Assembly (NCBI RefSeq): GCF_000018025.1
Contig: NC_009831.1
Span: 496,001-560,000 of the forward strand
Direction of reading: 5' to 3'
DNA: 64,000 nt
Source: Shewanella sediminis HAW-EB3
Lineage (GTDB): Bacteria > Pseudomonadota > Gammaproteobacteria > Enterobacterales > Shewanellaceae
The position numbers and the translations under genes are program-made. Positions 47,991 to 58,664 of the stretch are shown here, piece after piece. Each line of letters begins with the position of its first letter. The stretch's first letter is position 1. The notes under the pieces are model-generated. The model was not told the DNA's origin. It did no database searches and saw only the letters and a list, made by a program, of their open reading frames with translations.

Positions 47991-49055
47991 ATGGCAGAAT
48001 TAAAAAATGATCGTTATTTACGCGCCTTACTAAAACAGCCTGTCGACAGAACACCTGTCTGGATGATGCGTCAAGCTGGCCGTTACCTTCCAGAATATAA
48101 AGCCACACGTGCAGAAGCCGGTGACTTTATGTCTCTGTGTAAGAATCAGGATTTGGCTTGTGAAGTGACACTTCAGCCACTTCGACGTTATGATCTCGAT
48201 GCAGCAATCCTATTCTCGGATATTTTGACCGTACCAGATGCCATGGGCTTAGGTCTGTACTTCGAAACAGGTGAAGGGCCACGCTTCCAGCGTCCTACCG
48301 ATACTATCGACTCAATCAAGAAGCTATGTATTCCAGATCCAGAAGATGAGCTGGGTTATGTCATGCGTGCCGTGAGCACTATTCGTCGTGAGCTTAAAGG
48401 CGAAGTACCGTTAATCGGTTTCTCTGGCTCTCCATGGACACTGGCGACTTATATGGTTGAAGGTGGTTCAAGCAAGACATTCGAGAAGATCAAGAAGATG
48501 GCCTATGAAGAGCCAGCTACATTGCACTTGCTACTCGATAAACTTGCTGACTCAGTAATTTTATACCTAAACGCTCAAGTGGCTAACGGTGCTCAATCAC
48601 TGATGATTTTCGATTCATGGGGTGGTGCACTTTCACATCACGCTTACCGTGAATTCTCACTGCGTTATATGCAAAAAATTGTCGATGGTTTGACTCGTCA
48701 CGCCGATGGCCGTCAGGTTCCGGTTACCTTATTCACTAAAGGTGGCGGTTTATGGTTAGAATCAATGGCTGAAACCGGCTGTGATGCACTTGGTCTGGAT
48801 TGGACTGTCGATATCGGTGATGCACGTCGCCGTGTTGGTCATAAAGTGGCCCTTCAAGGCAACATGGATCCATCGGTACTTTATGCTTCACCTGAGCGCA
48901 TCCATCAAGAGGTGGATCAGATCCTATCAAGCTACGGCGAAGGTACGGGTCACGTGTTCAACTTGGGCCATGGTATTCACCAGCATGTCGATCCAGAGCA
49001 CGCAGGTTCTTTCATTAACTCTGTGCACGAGTTATCGGCTCAATACCACAAGTAA
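47991..49055 (+). CDS. hemE: Uroporphyrinogen decarboxylase
   Basis: Decarboxylates the four acetate side chains of uroporphyrinogen III to coproporphyrinogen III in haem synthesis; 354 residues, same as E. coli HemE. The conserved N-terminal [15 protein letters not shown] holds the substrate-binding arginines, and the Asp of [15 protein letters not shown] is present. AGGAAT lies 9 nt before ATG. High haem demand is expected in an organism rich in c-type cytochromes. Confidence 0.97.
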
Positions 49056-49087
49056 TCTATAACATCTAGTACTCTTGTTGTGTTAAT

Positions 49088-49116
49088 AAGGCTCGCATAT
49101 TGCGGGCCTTTTTATT
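49088..49116 (+). terminator. Terminator after hemE
   Basis: GGCTCGC/TGCGGGCC stem with ATAT loop followed by TTTTTATT. Confidence 0.85.
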
Positions 49117-49597
49117 GATTATGGCTAAGATAAGTCACTCGAATTTCGCGAAATTATCACATAAAGTTCCAGATTGAACTTCGGGATGTGATTTTTATCA
49201 ATTTTTGAGCCGATACCCGAGGATTACAGATCTTTTAATGCGCTATATCAAGGCTTACAAAATCAGATAAATGCAGGCTATTGACTACTTTAGCAACGAG
49301 TGAAACAAAACGGGTTTTATCCTGCCTGTAAATGCGCTATTTTGCATGCCGAAGTTATGATGACTGTCGTTATTTATTTTTGAATGTAGTGATCCGAGCT
49401 TTAGTTGTGAGCTTTTTGGTCGTTGTTATTAGGTAGCATGTTTTCAATGTAAGTCTGAGTTTTTTGCACCGGGAGTGTGCAAGGTAACAGCATCATCGAT
49501 TAGGGCGCTCAAGGATTAGATGCCACCCATCAAACCCCTTAAAATTGAAATGCCATATCGGCTCTGAGTGAAAAATGTTCATTGAAATTGGTATAAG
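49117..49597. other. Intergenic region hemE / GGDEF-EAL gene
   Basis: About 480 nt with no gene. It contains a two-part hairpin ending in a T run (49156-49196). The promoter of the next gene must lie here but is not obvious. Confidence 0.4.
49156..49196 (+). repeat. Two-part hairpin with T tail
   Basis: The outer stem ATCACAT/ATGTGAT and inner stem AAGTTC/GAACTT are separated by a short bulge (CGGG on one side) and followed by TTTTTATC. It could be a second terminator for hemE or a structured RNA 3' end. Confidence 0.5.
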
Positions 49598-52210
49598 ATG
49601 CGTATAGGGAAAAAGTTAATCGTCTTTATTGTAGGTTTCTGCCTTCCCGCGGTGATTTCTGTCTCTTATTGTTTAAGCATGTGGTTCGATCATAGAGTTG
49701 ATACATTCAAAAACAGTGCGGTCAACATTGAACTCAGCACCATTAAGACCCAGATAGAAAAAGATATAAATCAGCTGCAGCTATTAGCTAATGTCTACGC
49801 CTTACCCCTTTCAAAACTTGCCATCGAAGAGAGAAAATTATTAGATGAAGCTTGGCGTGACAGTCAGCTTGCCGAGCATTTGAGTCTGTTTTATCTGAAT
49901 AATGGTGAACTGCAGCCATTCTCCCCCATATACGATGACATCATGTCATTTGAGTTCGATACGGTGCCTGTCCAGCTCAAACATGCCACTCAACCCCTGT
50001 CCGGTATCTATATGCTGCAGGATAAGAGTTTCATCGTCAGCTTAGTGCCAGTTTCGCAGAGTCGTTCGATTATATTGGCCAGACAGCTTACACCCGAATA
50101 TCTCTCTAGTTATGGCCTCAAAGGGTTAGTCAGTCATATCAATTTGGTGCCAGGTGAATCAAGTCTGGTCTATGACGTAAATAGTGATAAACCAATATCG
50201 AGTATCAAGGTACCAAGTTTAGTCTTTGAAAGTCCTGTTCATCTGGAAATTCAGTTCGCCGAAAATGCGTTCAATCAGGTGAAGTTAAAGTATGACCTGG
50301 TGACCTTCTCTATCGTGGGGGTGGGATTACTGATACTTATCATCGGATATATCTGGCTCAAGCTGGGGCTTATTCGTCCCTTCCGTCGACTGATGACTCA
50401 GGTTGCCGATATCGATCCCATTGCCAAAACCTACACGCCGCTTGTCGGAAGTGGTTGCTCAGAACTTGTTATCATGGCCGAGAGAGTGAATACCTTGCTT
50501 GCACGAATATTTCAGCAGAAGGAGCGCTTTAAAACGACATTAGAATCGATTGCCGAGGCGGTGATTCTGACCGATATCGGAGCTAAGGTGGTGTATTTAA
50601 ATCCCCAGGCCGAGCGGTTACTCGGCGTTAAAGGGGAAAGTGCCATAGGCGTTTCAGTAGACTCCTTGGTAAAAACAGACAAGAGTATCAAAGATGACCT
50701 GTTTGAATTCATGTTTAGTCAGGCTCAACAACCCGTATTAAGTAAACTAAAGCTGAAAACCGATAAGACTCGAATTCTGGAGCGTAGTATCAGTAATTTA
50801 CTTAATCAGCAGCGGATCGTGATAGGTACTGTGATTGTGCTTCGCGATATTACCCGAGAGGAGCTACTTAAAAGGCAGTTAAGGCAAAAGGCTAACTTCG
50901 ACTCCATCACTTCACTATTAAATCGTCGCGCCTTTGAAGAGAGGTTGGAGAAATTTAGCCATGATGCTCAATCGATAGCGATCTGCTATTTCGACCTGGA
51001 GCAGTTCAAGTTAATCAATGACTCCTGCGGGCACAGCGCCGGAGATACCATGCTGGCCATGGTAGCAAAAGCGATGCAATCCTGTTTGAGTAAAGATGAG
51101 ATGTTAGCTCGGTTAGGTGGAGACGAGTTCGGTTTAGCTATCCGGGATCATAATGCATCAGAGGTGGCTCAGCTGGTGAAACGGATCGTTTCCAGTGTTT
51201 CGATGCAGGTGCTACGTGATAATGGGTGCCACTATAAGGTCGGGGTCAGTGCCGGTGTGGCTATCGCTCGGGCACCCTATATCAGCCCGAAAGAGCTGAT
51301 CAAAGATGCCGATGTGGCGTGTATTGCCGCTAAGCGAAAAGGCAGTAATCAAGTTCATTTTTACGATGATAACGATAAAGAATCCATCTATCAGCGTAAC
51401 GCACCTATGTGGGCGGTAAGAATTGGTCAGGCGATAGAGCATAATGAACTACTACTCTATTACCAGCCAATCAAAGGTATGGGCCCGGGCGAACATAAAC
51501 AACGCATGGAGATCTTACTTCGCATTCAGGAACCATGCGGGCGCATCTTATCTCCGGCCCAGTTTATTGAAGCCGCTGAGCGGTTTAAGCTAATGAATGA
51601 TGTCGATAAAGAGGTCATTCGAAAGGCATTTCTGTGGTTGTCGCTGCATGAAGAAATTTGGGATGATCACTGCATCTCGATTAACCTTTCCGGCAATAGC
51701 TTAGGTGCCGAAGGCATGGTGGAGTACATTGCCGAGCAGTTTAAGCGCTTCGAGATCCCGAGCAAATGTATCTGTTTTGAGATCACAGAGACCAGCGCGA
51801 TTCAAAACAGAAATCGAGCCATGGATATGCTCAATTACCTGCGTAAACTAGGTTTTTCATTTGCCTTAGATGATTTCGGTACCGGTTTCGCATCGTATGG
51901 CTACCTGAAAGAGCTTCCTGTCGACTACGTAAAAATTGATGGCTGTTTTGTCAAAAGTTTAGCGACCAATGCGAAAGACTTTGCCATCGTTAAGTCCATT
52001 CACGATGTCTGTGATGTGATGGGAATTGAGACTGTGGCAGAGTTTGTTGAAAATCAGGATATTATCGACAGGCTTGAAGATATCGGCATTAACTATGCCC
52101 AAGGCTATGCAATAGGCCGCCCTAAGCCTTTAGAGACATATATTGAGCTTAGACGTTCCAGAGGGCAGCCGTTGCAAGCTAAGCCCGCACTGGAGCTTAT
52201 CAGTGCCTGA
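49598..52210 (+). CDS. Membrane GGDEF-EAL cyclic di-GMP protein
   Basis: 870 residues. An N-terminal membrane helix, a periplasmic sensing region (about 30-225) and a second helix (SIVGVGLLILIIGYIWLKLG, about 232-252) are followed by HAMP, PAS (about 310-430), GGDEF and EAL domains. The GGDEF motif is intact (about 508) and the RxxD inhibitory site is missing. In the EAL domain the signature reads EIL instead of EAL (about 637), but the metal-binding DDFGTGF, the lysine of YVKIDG and the later Glu (AEFVE) are kept, so activity is possible. The start has only a weak ribosome binding site. Confidence 0.93.
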   Translation: MRIGKKLIVFIVGFCLPAVISVSYCLSMWFDHRVDTFKNSAVNIELSTIKTQIEKDINQLQLLANVYALPLSKLAIEERKLLDEAWRDSQLAEHLSLFYLNNGELQPFSPIYDDIMSFEFDTVPVQLKHATQPLSGIYMLQDKSFIVSLVPVSQSRSIILARQLTPEYLSSYGLKGLVSHINLVPGESSLVYDVNSDKPISSIKVPSLVFESPVHLEIQFAENAFNQVKLKYDLVTFSIVGVGLLILIIGYIWLKLGLIRPFRRLMTQVADIDPIAKTYTPLVGSGCSELVIMAERVNTLLARIFQQKERFKTTLESIAEAVILTDIGAKVVYLNPQAERLLGVKGESAIGVSVDSLVKTDKSIKDDLFEFMFSQAQQPVLSKLKLKTDKTRILERSISNLLNQQRIVIGTVIVLRDITREELLKRQLRQKANFDSITSLLNRRAFEERLEKFSHDAQSIAICYFDLEQFKLINDSCGHSAGDTMLAMVAKAMQSCLSKDEMLARLGGDEFGLAIRDHNASEVAQLVKRIVSSVSMQVLRDNGCHYKVGVSAGVAIARAPYISPKELIKDADVACIAAKRKGSNQVHFYDDNDKESIYQRNAPMWAVRIGQAIEHNELLLYYQPIKGMGPGEHKQRMEILLRIQEPCGRILSPAQFIEAAERFKLMNDVDKEVIRKAFLWLSLHEEIWDDHCISINLSGNSLGAEGMVEYIAEQFKRFEIPSKCICFEITETSAIQNRNRAMDMLNYLRKLGFSFALDDFGTGFASYGYLKELPVDYVKIDGCFVKSLATNAKDFAIVKSIHDVCDVMGIETVAEFVENQDIIDRLEDIGINYAQGYAIGRPKPLETYIELRRSRGQPLQAKPALELISA

Positions 52211-52299
52211 GTTTTTTCGTCGGGTATATCGGTCTCGGGGCTGAACTCGCTAACCCTCTAACGAACAGTTGATTAAGCTGCCCATTTTCGTTGAATAAA

Positions 52300-52333
52300 A
52301 TAAGGCCTGATACTCGAGAGTATCAGGCCTTAA
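52300..52333. terminator. Bidirectional terminator
   Basis: ATAAGGCCTGATACTC and GTATCAGGCCTTA form a long stem around GAGA, with A-rich and T-rich flanks. It separates convergent genes. Confidence 0.85.
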
Positions 52334-52377
52334 AAGTCTATGGCGGCAGTGGAATGTTTCACTGTGCCATAACAGCT

Positions 52378-55300
52378 TTAGTTTACGGTCAGATTTACCT
52401 TGATCAGCCACCAGGCTCTGGCTTGAATATCACCCATCTCGATGACACCACCCGCGCGATAGGGTTTGGCAAAGTGTACTAAGGTTATCGGTTCTAGAGC
52501 CTGATAGGTGCCAACTGCCAGCGATGGATTAAAGAGATCCGTTTTATCGAAGCTTACCATCACCTCAGAGTTTATCGGTTGTTTTAGGCCCGGGCACTCA
52601 TAACGAATTTTAGCGCCTACAGGATAGGCTATTTTACTGCCATCGGGACAGTGGCTGGTGTTTTGCAGTCTGACGGTTACTAAGGTGCAAGTGGTTAAGA
52701 CTGATGGGTCATGACAAACGGTAACCCTCTGTGTGGCATAACCGCCGGATTTTTGAAGATTATCACCCATGGTTTCTGCTTCTGAACGGGTATCGGAGGC
52801 CGAGAAGTATGTAACATCTCCGGCAGCCACATCGATGGGCGAAGTTATCGATAGCTCGGTGCCGTCGAACGTAAATACAGACTTTTCACCAGTTCCCTCT
52901 TCGATAGGATTGACATAAACATCATAATCGACAGAGCTTGGCAGGTAATCATCGCCGCCGTCATCGGTGACGGTTATACGGACAGAAGTGTTAGTACGCG
53001 AGGCTGCGTACTTGAGTACCCTCAAGGTGCCGTTTCGGGTTAATTCATAAGTCTCAGGCTTTTCTGTGTGTGTGAATTTGAAGCTAAGCTCTCCGAATTG
53101 ATTGCCAAGCTCTGCGGGCGCCATCTCAAGCCCCGGGTAATAACTCGCGCCGGGAACCTGTTTAGCAACGGTCAATCCAGGATGCTTAGCCTTACCGACG
53201 TTAACCGTGAAGCTGCGTGTCGTGTCCTCAAAGTTGCGGCTCACCTCAGTTACCTGTACCTGAGCCGAACCGGCTCCTTTAATTGTTAGCGCACCGCTAC
53301 TTGAGTCTGCAGTCACTACCTGTCGATCGCTATAATCGACATAGTATTTAATCGTACTCTCTGTCGCGCTACCCGATACAGCGGGTGAACTAAGCTGCTT
53401 ACCCTCTTCATATATCGTATCTATGAGTGTTGAAGTCAGGCTCAAATCAACATTCGCTGCGGCCTTGGCTATCGTTACCCGTAATTGCACTCTACGAGGG
53501 GCGATTGCCGCACTTCCTGAATCAGTAAGCGTGTAGTAAGTGGTGCCAGCATTTTTAATAGTGACGGTGCGGTTAACAATATCGATATTGACGACATCGT
53601 CAGGTTGGCCTCTCTCGAGCTGAGAGCTTAGTTGTCCAACGACACCCGATACCGGAATAGTGACGACCTTGTTTGGGGCATAGCCTGCCGAAATGGCTAA
53701 GGGTTTCAAGGTACCATCGGCATAGCCTACATCGACAATGAAGTCAGTTGTTTGGCTCTGGTAGTAGTCGTTGCCATGATCGGTTGCGGTTATCCAACCC
53801 CGACCGGCACCGGTTAATGTGATGACCTTGGTCGTCGGATCTTGGCTTAACACGTTAGCCGTTGAGTTGGCAGAAATCGCGTAGGTGACAGGCCCCTGAC
53901 TTCCTTTCGCTACCGGTGTATAAACGGTATTGGCCACATTATCGTACAGATCATCGTCGACACTGAATTGATCGTTAACGAGTTTATTGATGGTCACGAA
54001 GAAGCTGGTAGTTTGCGGTATGTAGAACAGATCACCGTCATCGGTGACTGTGATCTCTGCCTTACCGGGTTTCAGTACCGTCATCTCACCCGATAGTGCA
54101 TCAATGCTTACCACATCCGTCGCGCTATCTTTTGCAAGAGAGAAGCTTAGCTTGCCCTGCCTGCTTGCGACTTGAGCCGATATCACCTTGTTTTGCTGGT
54201 ATGCACTCTCAAGATTGACAGAGGAGAGCGGTACCGATTGAACACGTTCGACATTCACTGTGGTAATAACCGTTTTACTCAGATAGTTTCTGTTTCCTGA
54301 GTCTGTTATCTTCACCTTCGTCTCACCGATACCGCTGAAGCGGTATTGTCCGGTTTCGCTGTTGATAAAGTTGATCACATCGGTTGACTCGCCATCGACA
54401 ATCTCGAAAGTGAGGGTTCCCTGAGCGCCGATTGTTTGCAGTCTTGGCTCATCATCGAATCCATAGGGGAGCGTTAGATCATTGGCGATAAAATCTGTGT
54501 TATCGGCTTTGTTAATTCTGACTTTAAAAGTTTGCTTGGCAATATCTTGATGATTATCTTCAGCTGTCTGACTGACGACGATTTCTGTCTCTCCGGCTCC
54601 TTTGATATTCATCACACCCGTTATTGGGTGGATCTGAACTACATCTTGACTGGCATTCTCTGCGATAGCGTAGCTTATCTCACTTGTCGGTGATCCTGAA
54701 TAAACCGGAAGCAAGGTGCCACCAAAAACCAGTGGTTTATTGGTGATGTCTCGATAGGAAGCAAACTGCGAGTTTGCGGCTTCGACGGTAATGGAGAATT
54801 GACTCTCGCTGGCCTGGTAGTTTCGCCCCCCGTCATCTTTGACGGTAACTTGAGTCTGCCCCTCGCCCCAAACAATTAGCGAACCTGCGATGTCGATTTT
54901 GACAACATCATCGGGATAACCAGTGCTGAGCTCGTAAAGCAATTGACCTTTTGCACCACTAACGCCGACCTGGTGAATCGCACCGGCAGCATAAGGGTAG
55001 GAGTAGTTATTAGTCAGCAGAGGATCACGACTCGCTCTGTCGACAGAAACATTTAGTGATCTGCTTGTGGCTTTATACTGGCTATTACCACTATCGGTAA
55101 CGATTAACTTGGTTTGACCGACATTTAATATAGTTAGGCTGTTTTGATTGACTCGCACTACGTCATTCGCAGCGCCGTCGGCCAGGCTGAAACTTATATT
55201 GCCCTGAGAACCACTGAGTACTGGTGTCAGGCTACCATCGGGTGAATAGTCGACCCGGATATCAAGTGCTGAAAGCCCCGGATGAGTTAGTTTCTCTTGT

Positions 55301-55380
55301 GTCGGTGTCGTGGTGTCATCATCACCGCCGCCACCGCATGCGGTGATCAGGAAGGTGATCATTAATAACAGGTATCTCAT
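52378..55380 (-). CDS. Large lipoprotein with nine Ig-like/cadherin-like repeats
   Basis: 1000 residues from ATG 55380, chosen because it gives a clean lipoprotein signal MRYLLLMITFLITAC with Cys15 in the lipobox, then a Gly/Asp/Thr-rich linker. Nine repeats of about 80-95 residues follow (about 35-815). Each has a core such as DVVxID then G-x-x-x-I-x-G-x-G then V-T-D-x-G-D-x-x-Y, ending in a V-x-V-x-x-A strand. The repeats are diverged. The C-terminal 190 residues form a different domain with four cysteines. It is likely an outer-membrane-anchored adhesin or polysaccharide-binding protein; no function is established. An in-frame TTG 15 nt upstream is less likely. Confidence 0.8.
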   Translation of the reverse strand: MRYLLLMITFLITACGGGGDDDTTTPTQEKLTHPGLSALDIRVDYSPDGSLTPVLSGSQGNISFSLADGAANDVVRVNQNSLTILNVGQTKLIVTDSGNSQYKATSRSLNVSVDRASRDPLLTNNYSYPYAAGAIHQVGVSGAKGQLLYELSTGYPDDVVKIDIAGSLIVWGEGQTQVTVKDDGGRNYQASESQFSITVEAANSQFASYRDITNKPLVFGGTLLPVYSGSPTSEISYAIAENASQDVVQIHPITGVMNIKGAGETEIVVSQTAEDNHQDIAKQTFKVRINKADNTDFIANDLTLPYGFDDEPRLQTIGAQGTLTFEIVDGESTDVINFINSETGQYRFSGIGETKVKITDSGNRNYLSKTVITTVNVERVQSVPLSSVNLESAYQQNKVISAQVASRQGKLSFSLAKDSATDVVSIDALSGEMTVLKPGKAEITVTDDGDLFYIPQTTSFFVTINKLVNDQFSVDDDLYDNVANTVYTPVAKGSQGPVTYAISANSTANVLSQDPTTKVITLTGAGRGWITATDHGNDYYQSQTTDFIVDVGYADGTLKPLAISAGYAPNKVVTIPVSGVVGQLSSQLERGQPDDVVNIDIVNRTVTIKNAGTTYYTLTDSGSAAIAPRRVQLRVTIAKAAANVDLSLTSTLIDTIYEEGKQLSSPAVSGSATESTIKYYVDYSDRQVVTADSSSGALTIKGAGSAQVQVTEVSRNFEDTTRSFTVNVGKAKHPGLTVAKQVPGASYYPGLEMAPAELGNQFGELSFKFTHTEKPETYELTRNGTLRVLKYAASRTNTSVRITVTDDGGDDYLPSSVDYDVYVNPIEEGTGEKSVFTFDGTELSITSPIDVAAGDVTYFSASDTRSEAETMGDNLQKSGGYATQRVTVCHDPSVLTTCTLVTVRLQNTSHCPDGSKIAYPVGAKIRYECPGLKQPINSEVMVSFDKTDLFNPSLAVGTYQALEPITLVHFAKPYRAGGVIEMGDIQARAWWLIKVNLTVN

Positions 55381-55685
55381 CGGGCCCCCGGCCAAATTAA
55401 AAAGAGCTGGAGTATACGCAGGTGAAAAGTCTGTAACAATGGCGTTTTGTAGTGTTTTTACGGTGTTACGTAGGCCAATGTTTAATTATTGCAATGATTA
55501 TGCACTTTGAAGAGGTATTTGTTCCACTGCTTTGCTTCAGCCCTTAAAAAATAAAGCACCTGATATCAGTAGGGATATTAGGTGCTTTATTATGCAGTAA
55601 GTCTGCATGCGATGATGAGTGTGACCTCAGTCTCGTTTTAAGTTAATTACCTCTTAAGGGTTATTACCCCTTCCATTAGTAGGTA
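55381..55685. other. Intergenic region lipoprotein / purD
   Basis: About 305 nt upstream of the minus-strand lipoprotein gene and downstream of purD. It contains the purD terminator (55549-55592); otherwise nothing was recognised. Confidence 0.5.
55549..55592 (-). terminator. Terminator of purHD
   Basis: AATAAAGCACCTGATATC and GATATTAGGTGCTTTATT form a long stem. On the minus strand it is followed by TTTTTTAAG, so it ends the purH-purD transcript. Confidence 0.85.
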
Positions 55686-56978
55686 TTAACTCTCCCGTGA
55701 GATAGCGCGGTAGGCGATATCGGTGCGGAAGTAGACATCATCCCAGTGGATCTTATCGACGAGTCCATATGCAGCTTGTTGTGCCTCTGTGACATTATTA
55801 CCCAGAGCGGTAGCACATAGTACGCGACCACCGTTGGTCACCACGTGGCCATCTTTCATGCAGGTACCGGCATGGAAGACCTTGGCGTTATTGTTACCCA
55901 GATCTAAACCATCGATAACGTCGTGCTTGCGGTACGCTTCCGGGTACCCTCCGGCGGCCAGCACGACACCGACGGCGGCGCGCTCATCGAATTCAGCCGT
56001 AACCTTATTCAATTCGCCACGGGTGGCAGCCAGGCAAAGCTCAACTAAGTCAGATTTCAGGCGCATCATGATAGGCTGAGTTTCAGGGTCGCCGAAACGG
56101 CAGTTGTACTCTAATACCTTAGCGCTGCCATCGGGAGCGATCATCAAGCCCGCATAAAGGAAGCCGGTATAGACATTACCTTCTGCTGCCATGCCATCGA
56201 CCGTTGGGCGGATGACGTTATTGATTGTCCAGTCATGTACGGCTTGAGTGACAACCGGAGCGGGTGAATAGGCACCCATGCCGCCGGTGTTAGGACCATG
56301 ATCGCCGTTATCACGGGCTTTATGATCTTGGCTGGTGGCCATAGCAAGAATGTTTTTACCATCGACCATGACGATAAAGCTGGCTTCTTCACCTTTAAGA
56401 AACTCTTCGATAACGACGCGAGAACCGGCTTCGCCAAACTTATTGCCAGCCAACATATCTTCGATAGCCGCGTCTGCTGCTGCCTGATCTTCAGCAATGA
56501 TCACCCCTTTACCTGCGGCAAGGCCATCGGCCTTAATCACGATAGGGAAACCTGTCATGGCTGTCACTTCTGTCACATAGGCTTTAGCCGGCGCGATTTC
56601 TGTAAAATTAGAATAGGCTGCAGTTGGAATGTTATGACGGGCTAAGAAATCTTTTGTGAAGGCTTTAGAAGATTCCAGCTGCGCCGCGCCTTGGGTTGGG
56701 CCAAAAATAGGCAAACCCGCTTCATTGAAAGCATCGACAACGCCGAGTGCCAACGGGACTTCAGGGCCGACAATGGTGATCTCAATGGCTTTCTCTTGCG
56801 CAAAGGCGACTAATGCAGAGATCTCTTCTACATTAATGGCCACATTTTCTAATTTTGGCTCCAGAGATGTGCCAGCATTACCAGGGGCTACAAAGACTTT
56901 TTCGACCTGTGCAGACTGCGCCGCTTTCCATGCCAATGCATGTTCACGACCGCCGCCACCTATGACTAATACATTCAT
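55686..56978 (-). CDS. purD: Phosphoribosylamine-glycine ligase (GARS)
   Basis: Second step of purine synthesis, ATP-dependent ligation of glycine to phosphoribosylamine. The 430-residue length matches the family. It starts MNVLVIGGGGREHALAWK with the glycine-rich N-domain, followed by an ATP-grasp domain with PVVIKADGLAAGKGV-like sequence (PIVIKADGLAAGKGV), HGPNTGGMGAYSP and FGDPETQ. It follows purH by 81 nt on the same strand, the usual purHD pair. Confidence 0.98.
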   Translation of the reverse strand: MNVLVIGGGGREHALAWKAAQSAQVEKVFVAPGNAGTSLEPKLENVAINVEEISALVAFAQEKAIEITIVGPEVPLALGVVDAFNEAGLPIFGPTQGAAQLESSKAFTKDFLARHNIPTAAYSNFTEIAPAKAYVTEVTAMTGFPIVIKADGLAAGKGVIIAEDQAAADAAIEDMLAGNKFGEAGSRVVIEEFLKGEEASFIVMVDGKNILAMATSQDHKARDNGDHGPNTGGMGAYSPAPVVTQAVHDWTINNVIRPTVDGMAAEGNVYTGFLYAGLMIAPDGSAKVLEYNCRFGDPETQPIMMRLKSDLVELCLAATRGELNKVTAEFDERAAVGVVLAAGGYPEAYRKHDVIDGLDLGNNNAKVFHAGTCMKDGHVVTNGGRVLCATALGNNVTEAQQAAYGLVDKIHWDDVYFRTDIAYRAISRES

Positions 56979-57010
56979 TTTTTTATCCTTAAAGAAGTTC
57001 TTAGGATCGA

Positions 57011-57050
57011 GGAGCTAGGAACTAGGAACTAAACCCTAGAACCTAGCTCC
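57011..57050. repeat. Palindrome of CTAGG/CCTAG repeats between purH and purD
   Basis: GGAGCTAGGAACTAGG (57011-57026) is nearly the reverse complement of CCTAGAACCTAGCTCC (57035-57050), with two mismatches. The unit is the same family as the TAGAACC tandem at 46966-46993. Confidence 0.7.
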
Positions 57051-57059
57051 TTCTTATCA

Positions 57060-58664
57060 TTAATGACGGAAGTGGCGCATTCCGGTGAATACCATCGCCA
57101 TGCCGTGCTCATCTGCCGCGGCAATGATCTCTTCATCACGAATCGAACCACCAGGTTGGATGATACAGCTGATACCCGCAGCAGCGGCTGCATCGATACC
57201 ATCACGGAATGGGAAGAAGGCATCGGACGCCATAACTGAATCCTGAACTTCCAGCCCTTCATCGGCAGCCTTAATGCCAGCCACTTTCGCGCTGTATACG
57301 CGACTCATCTGGCCTGCGCCCACGCCGATAGTCATGCTGTCTTTAGCGTAAACAATGGCGTTTGATTTAACGAACTTAGCCACTTTCCAGCAGAACATCA
57401 GATCTTTCATCTCGGCTGCGGTGGGTTGACGCTTAGAAACCACTTTCACGTCATCCAGGCCGACCATACCTTGATCTCTGTCTTGCAGCAGCAGCCCACC
57501 GTTGACTCGCTTATAATCTAAGCTCGTGGTCTTAGTGTTCCACTCGCCACATTCGAGAAGACGAAGGTTGGCTTTAGCAGCCACGATATCGCGAGCGGCT
57601 TGGCTCACTTTCGGTGCGATAATGACTTCAACAAATTGGCGTTCAACAATCGCGCTGGCCGTTGCCGCATCGAGCTCACCATTGAAAGCGATAATGCCAC
57701 CGAAGGCCGAGGTCGGATCGGTTTTAAAAGCACGGTTATAGGCATCGAGAAGATCACTACCTATAGCCACACCACATGGGTTAGCGTGCTTAACGATGAC
57801 ACAAGCCGGTTCGCTGAACTCTTTCACGCACTCGAGTGCTGAATCGGTATCGGCGATGTTGTTGTAAGACAATGCCTTACCCTGTAGCTGTATGGCGCTC
57901 GCGACAGAAGCTTCATCGCCCTGGCCGTTAAAAGAGGGGCTATCGACATAGAAAGCCGCGGTCTGGTGGCTGTTTTCGCCGTAACGCAGATCTTGTTTCT
58001 TCACCAGCTGAGTATTGTAGGTACGCGGGAACTTAGAGTCGTGATGGCACTCATCTTTACTGTGTGCCGGTACCTGAGTGCCGAAGTAATTAGCAATCAT
58101 GCCGTCATATGCTGCGGTGTGCTCGAACGCGGCTATAGCTAAATCGAAGCGAGTCTCCAGCGTCGTGCTGCCTTCATTAGCATTCATCTCAACAATAACG
58201 CGGTCGTAATCACTCGCGTTAACTATGATGGTGGTGTCTTTATGGTTTTTCGCCGTAGAGCGAACCATAGTTGGACCGCCGATATCGATATTTTCGACTG
58301 CATCGGCCAAAGTACAACCCTCTTTCGCCACAGTCTCTGCGAATGGATACAGGTTGACGGCAACCAGGTCGATAGGCTTGATGTTGTTTTGTTCCATGAC
58401 GAGCTCGTCGATACCGCGGCGCGCTAAGATACCGCCATGCACTTTAGGGTGCAGGGTCTTAACACGACCATCCATAATTTCAGGATGTCCGGTATGATCC
58501 GATACTTCAATGACAGGCACACCGTTATCAGCCAAAAGGCGGGCGGTGCCACCAGTAGATAGCAGTTCTACGCCTTGAGCGTGTAGAGATTTTGCAAACT
58601 CAAGGATTCCGGTTTTATCTGAAACGCTTAACAGCGCGCGACGAATGGGTCTGGCATTATTCAT
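57060..58664 (-). CDS. purH: Bifunctional AICAR formyltransferase / IMP cyclohydrolase
   Basis: Last two steps of IMP synthesis; 534 residues (E. coli 529). The N-terminal MGS-like cyclohydrolase domain ([18 protein letters not shown], then [11 protein letters not shown] and [20 protein letters not shown]) is followed by the AICAR formyltransferase domain with [10 protein letters not shown]. The C-terminus GMRHFRH is typical. It heads purHD on the minus strand. Confidence 0.98.
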
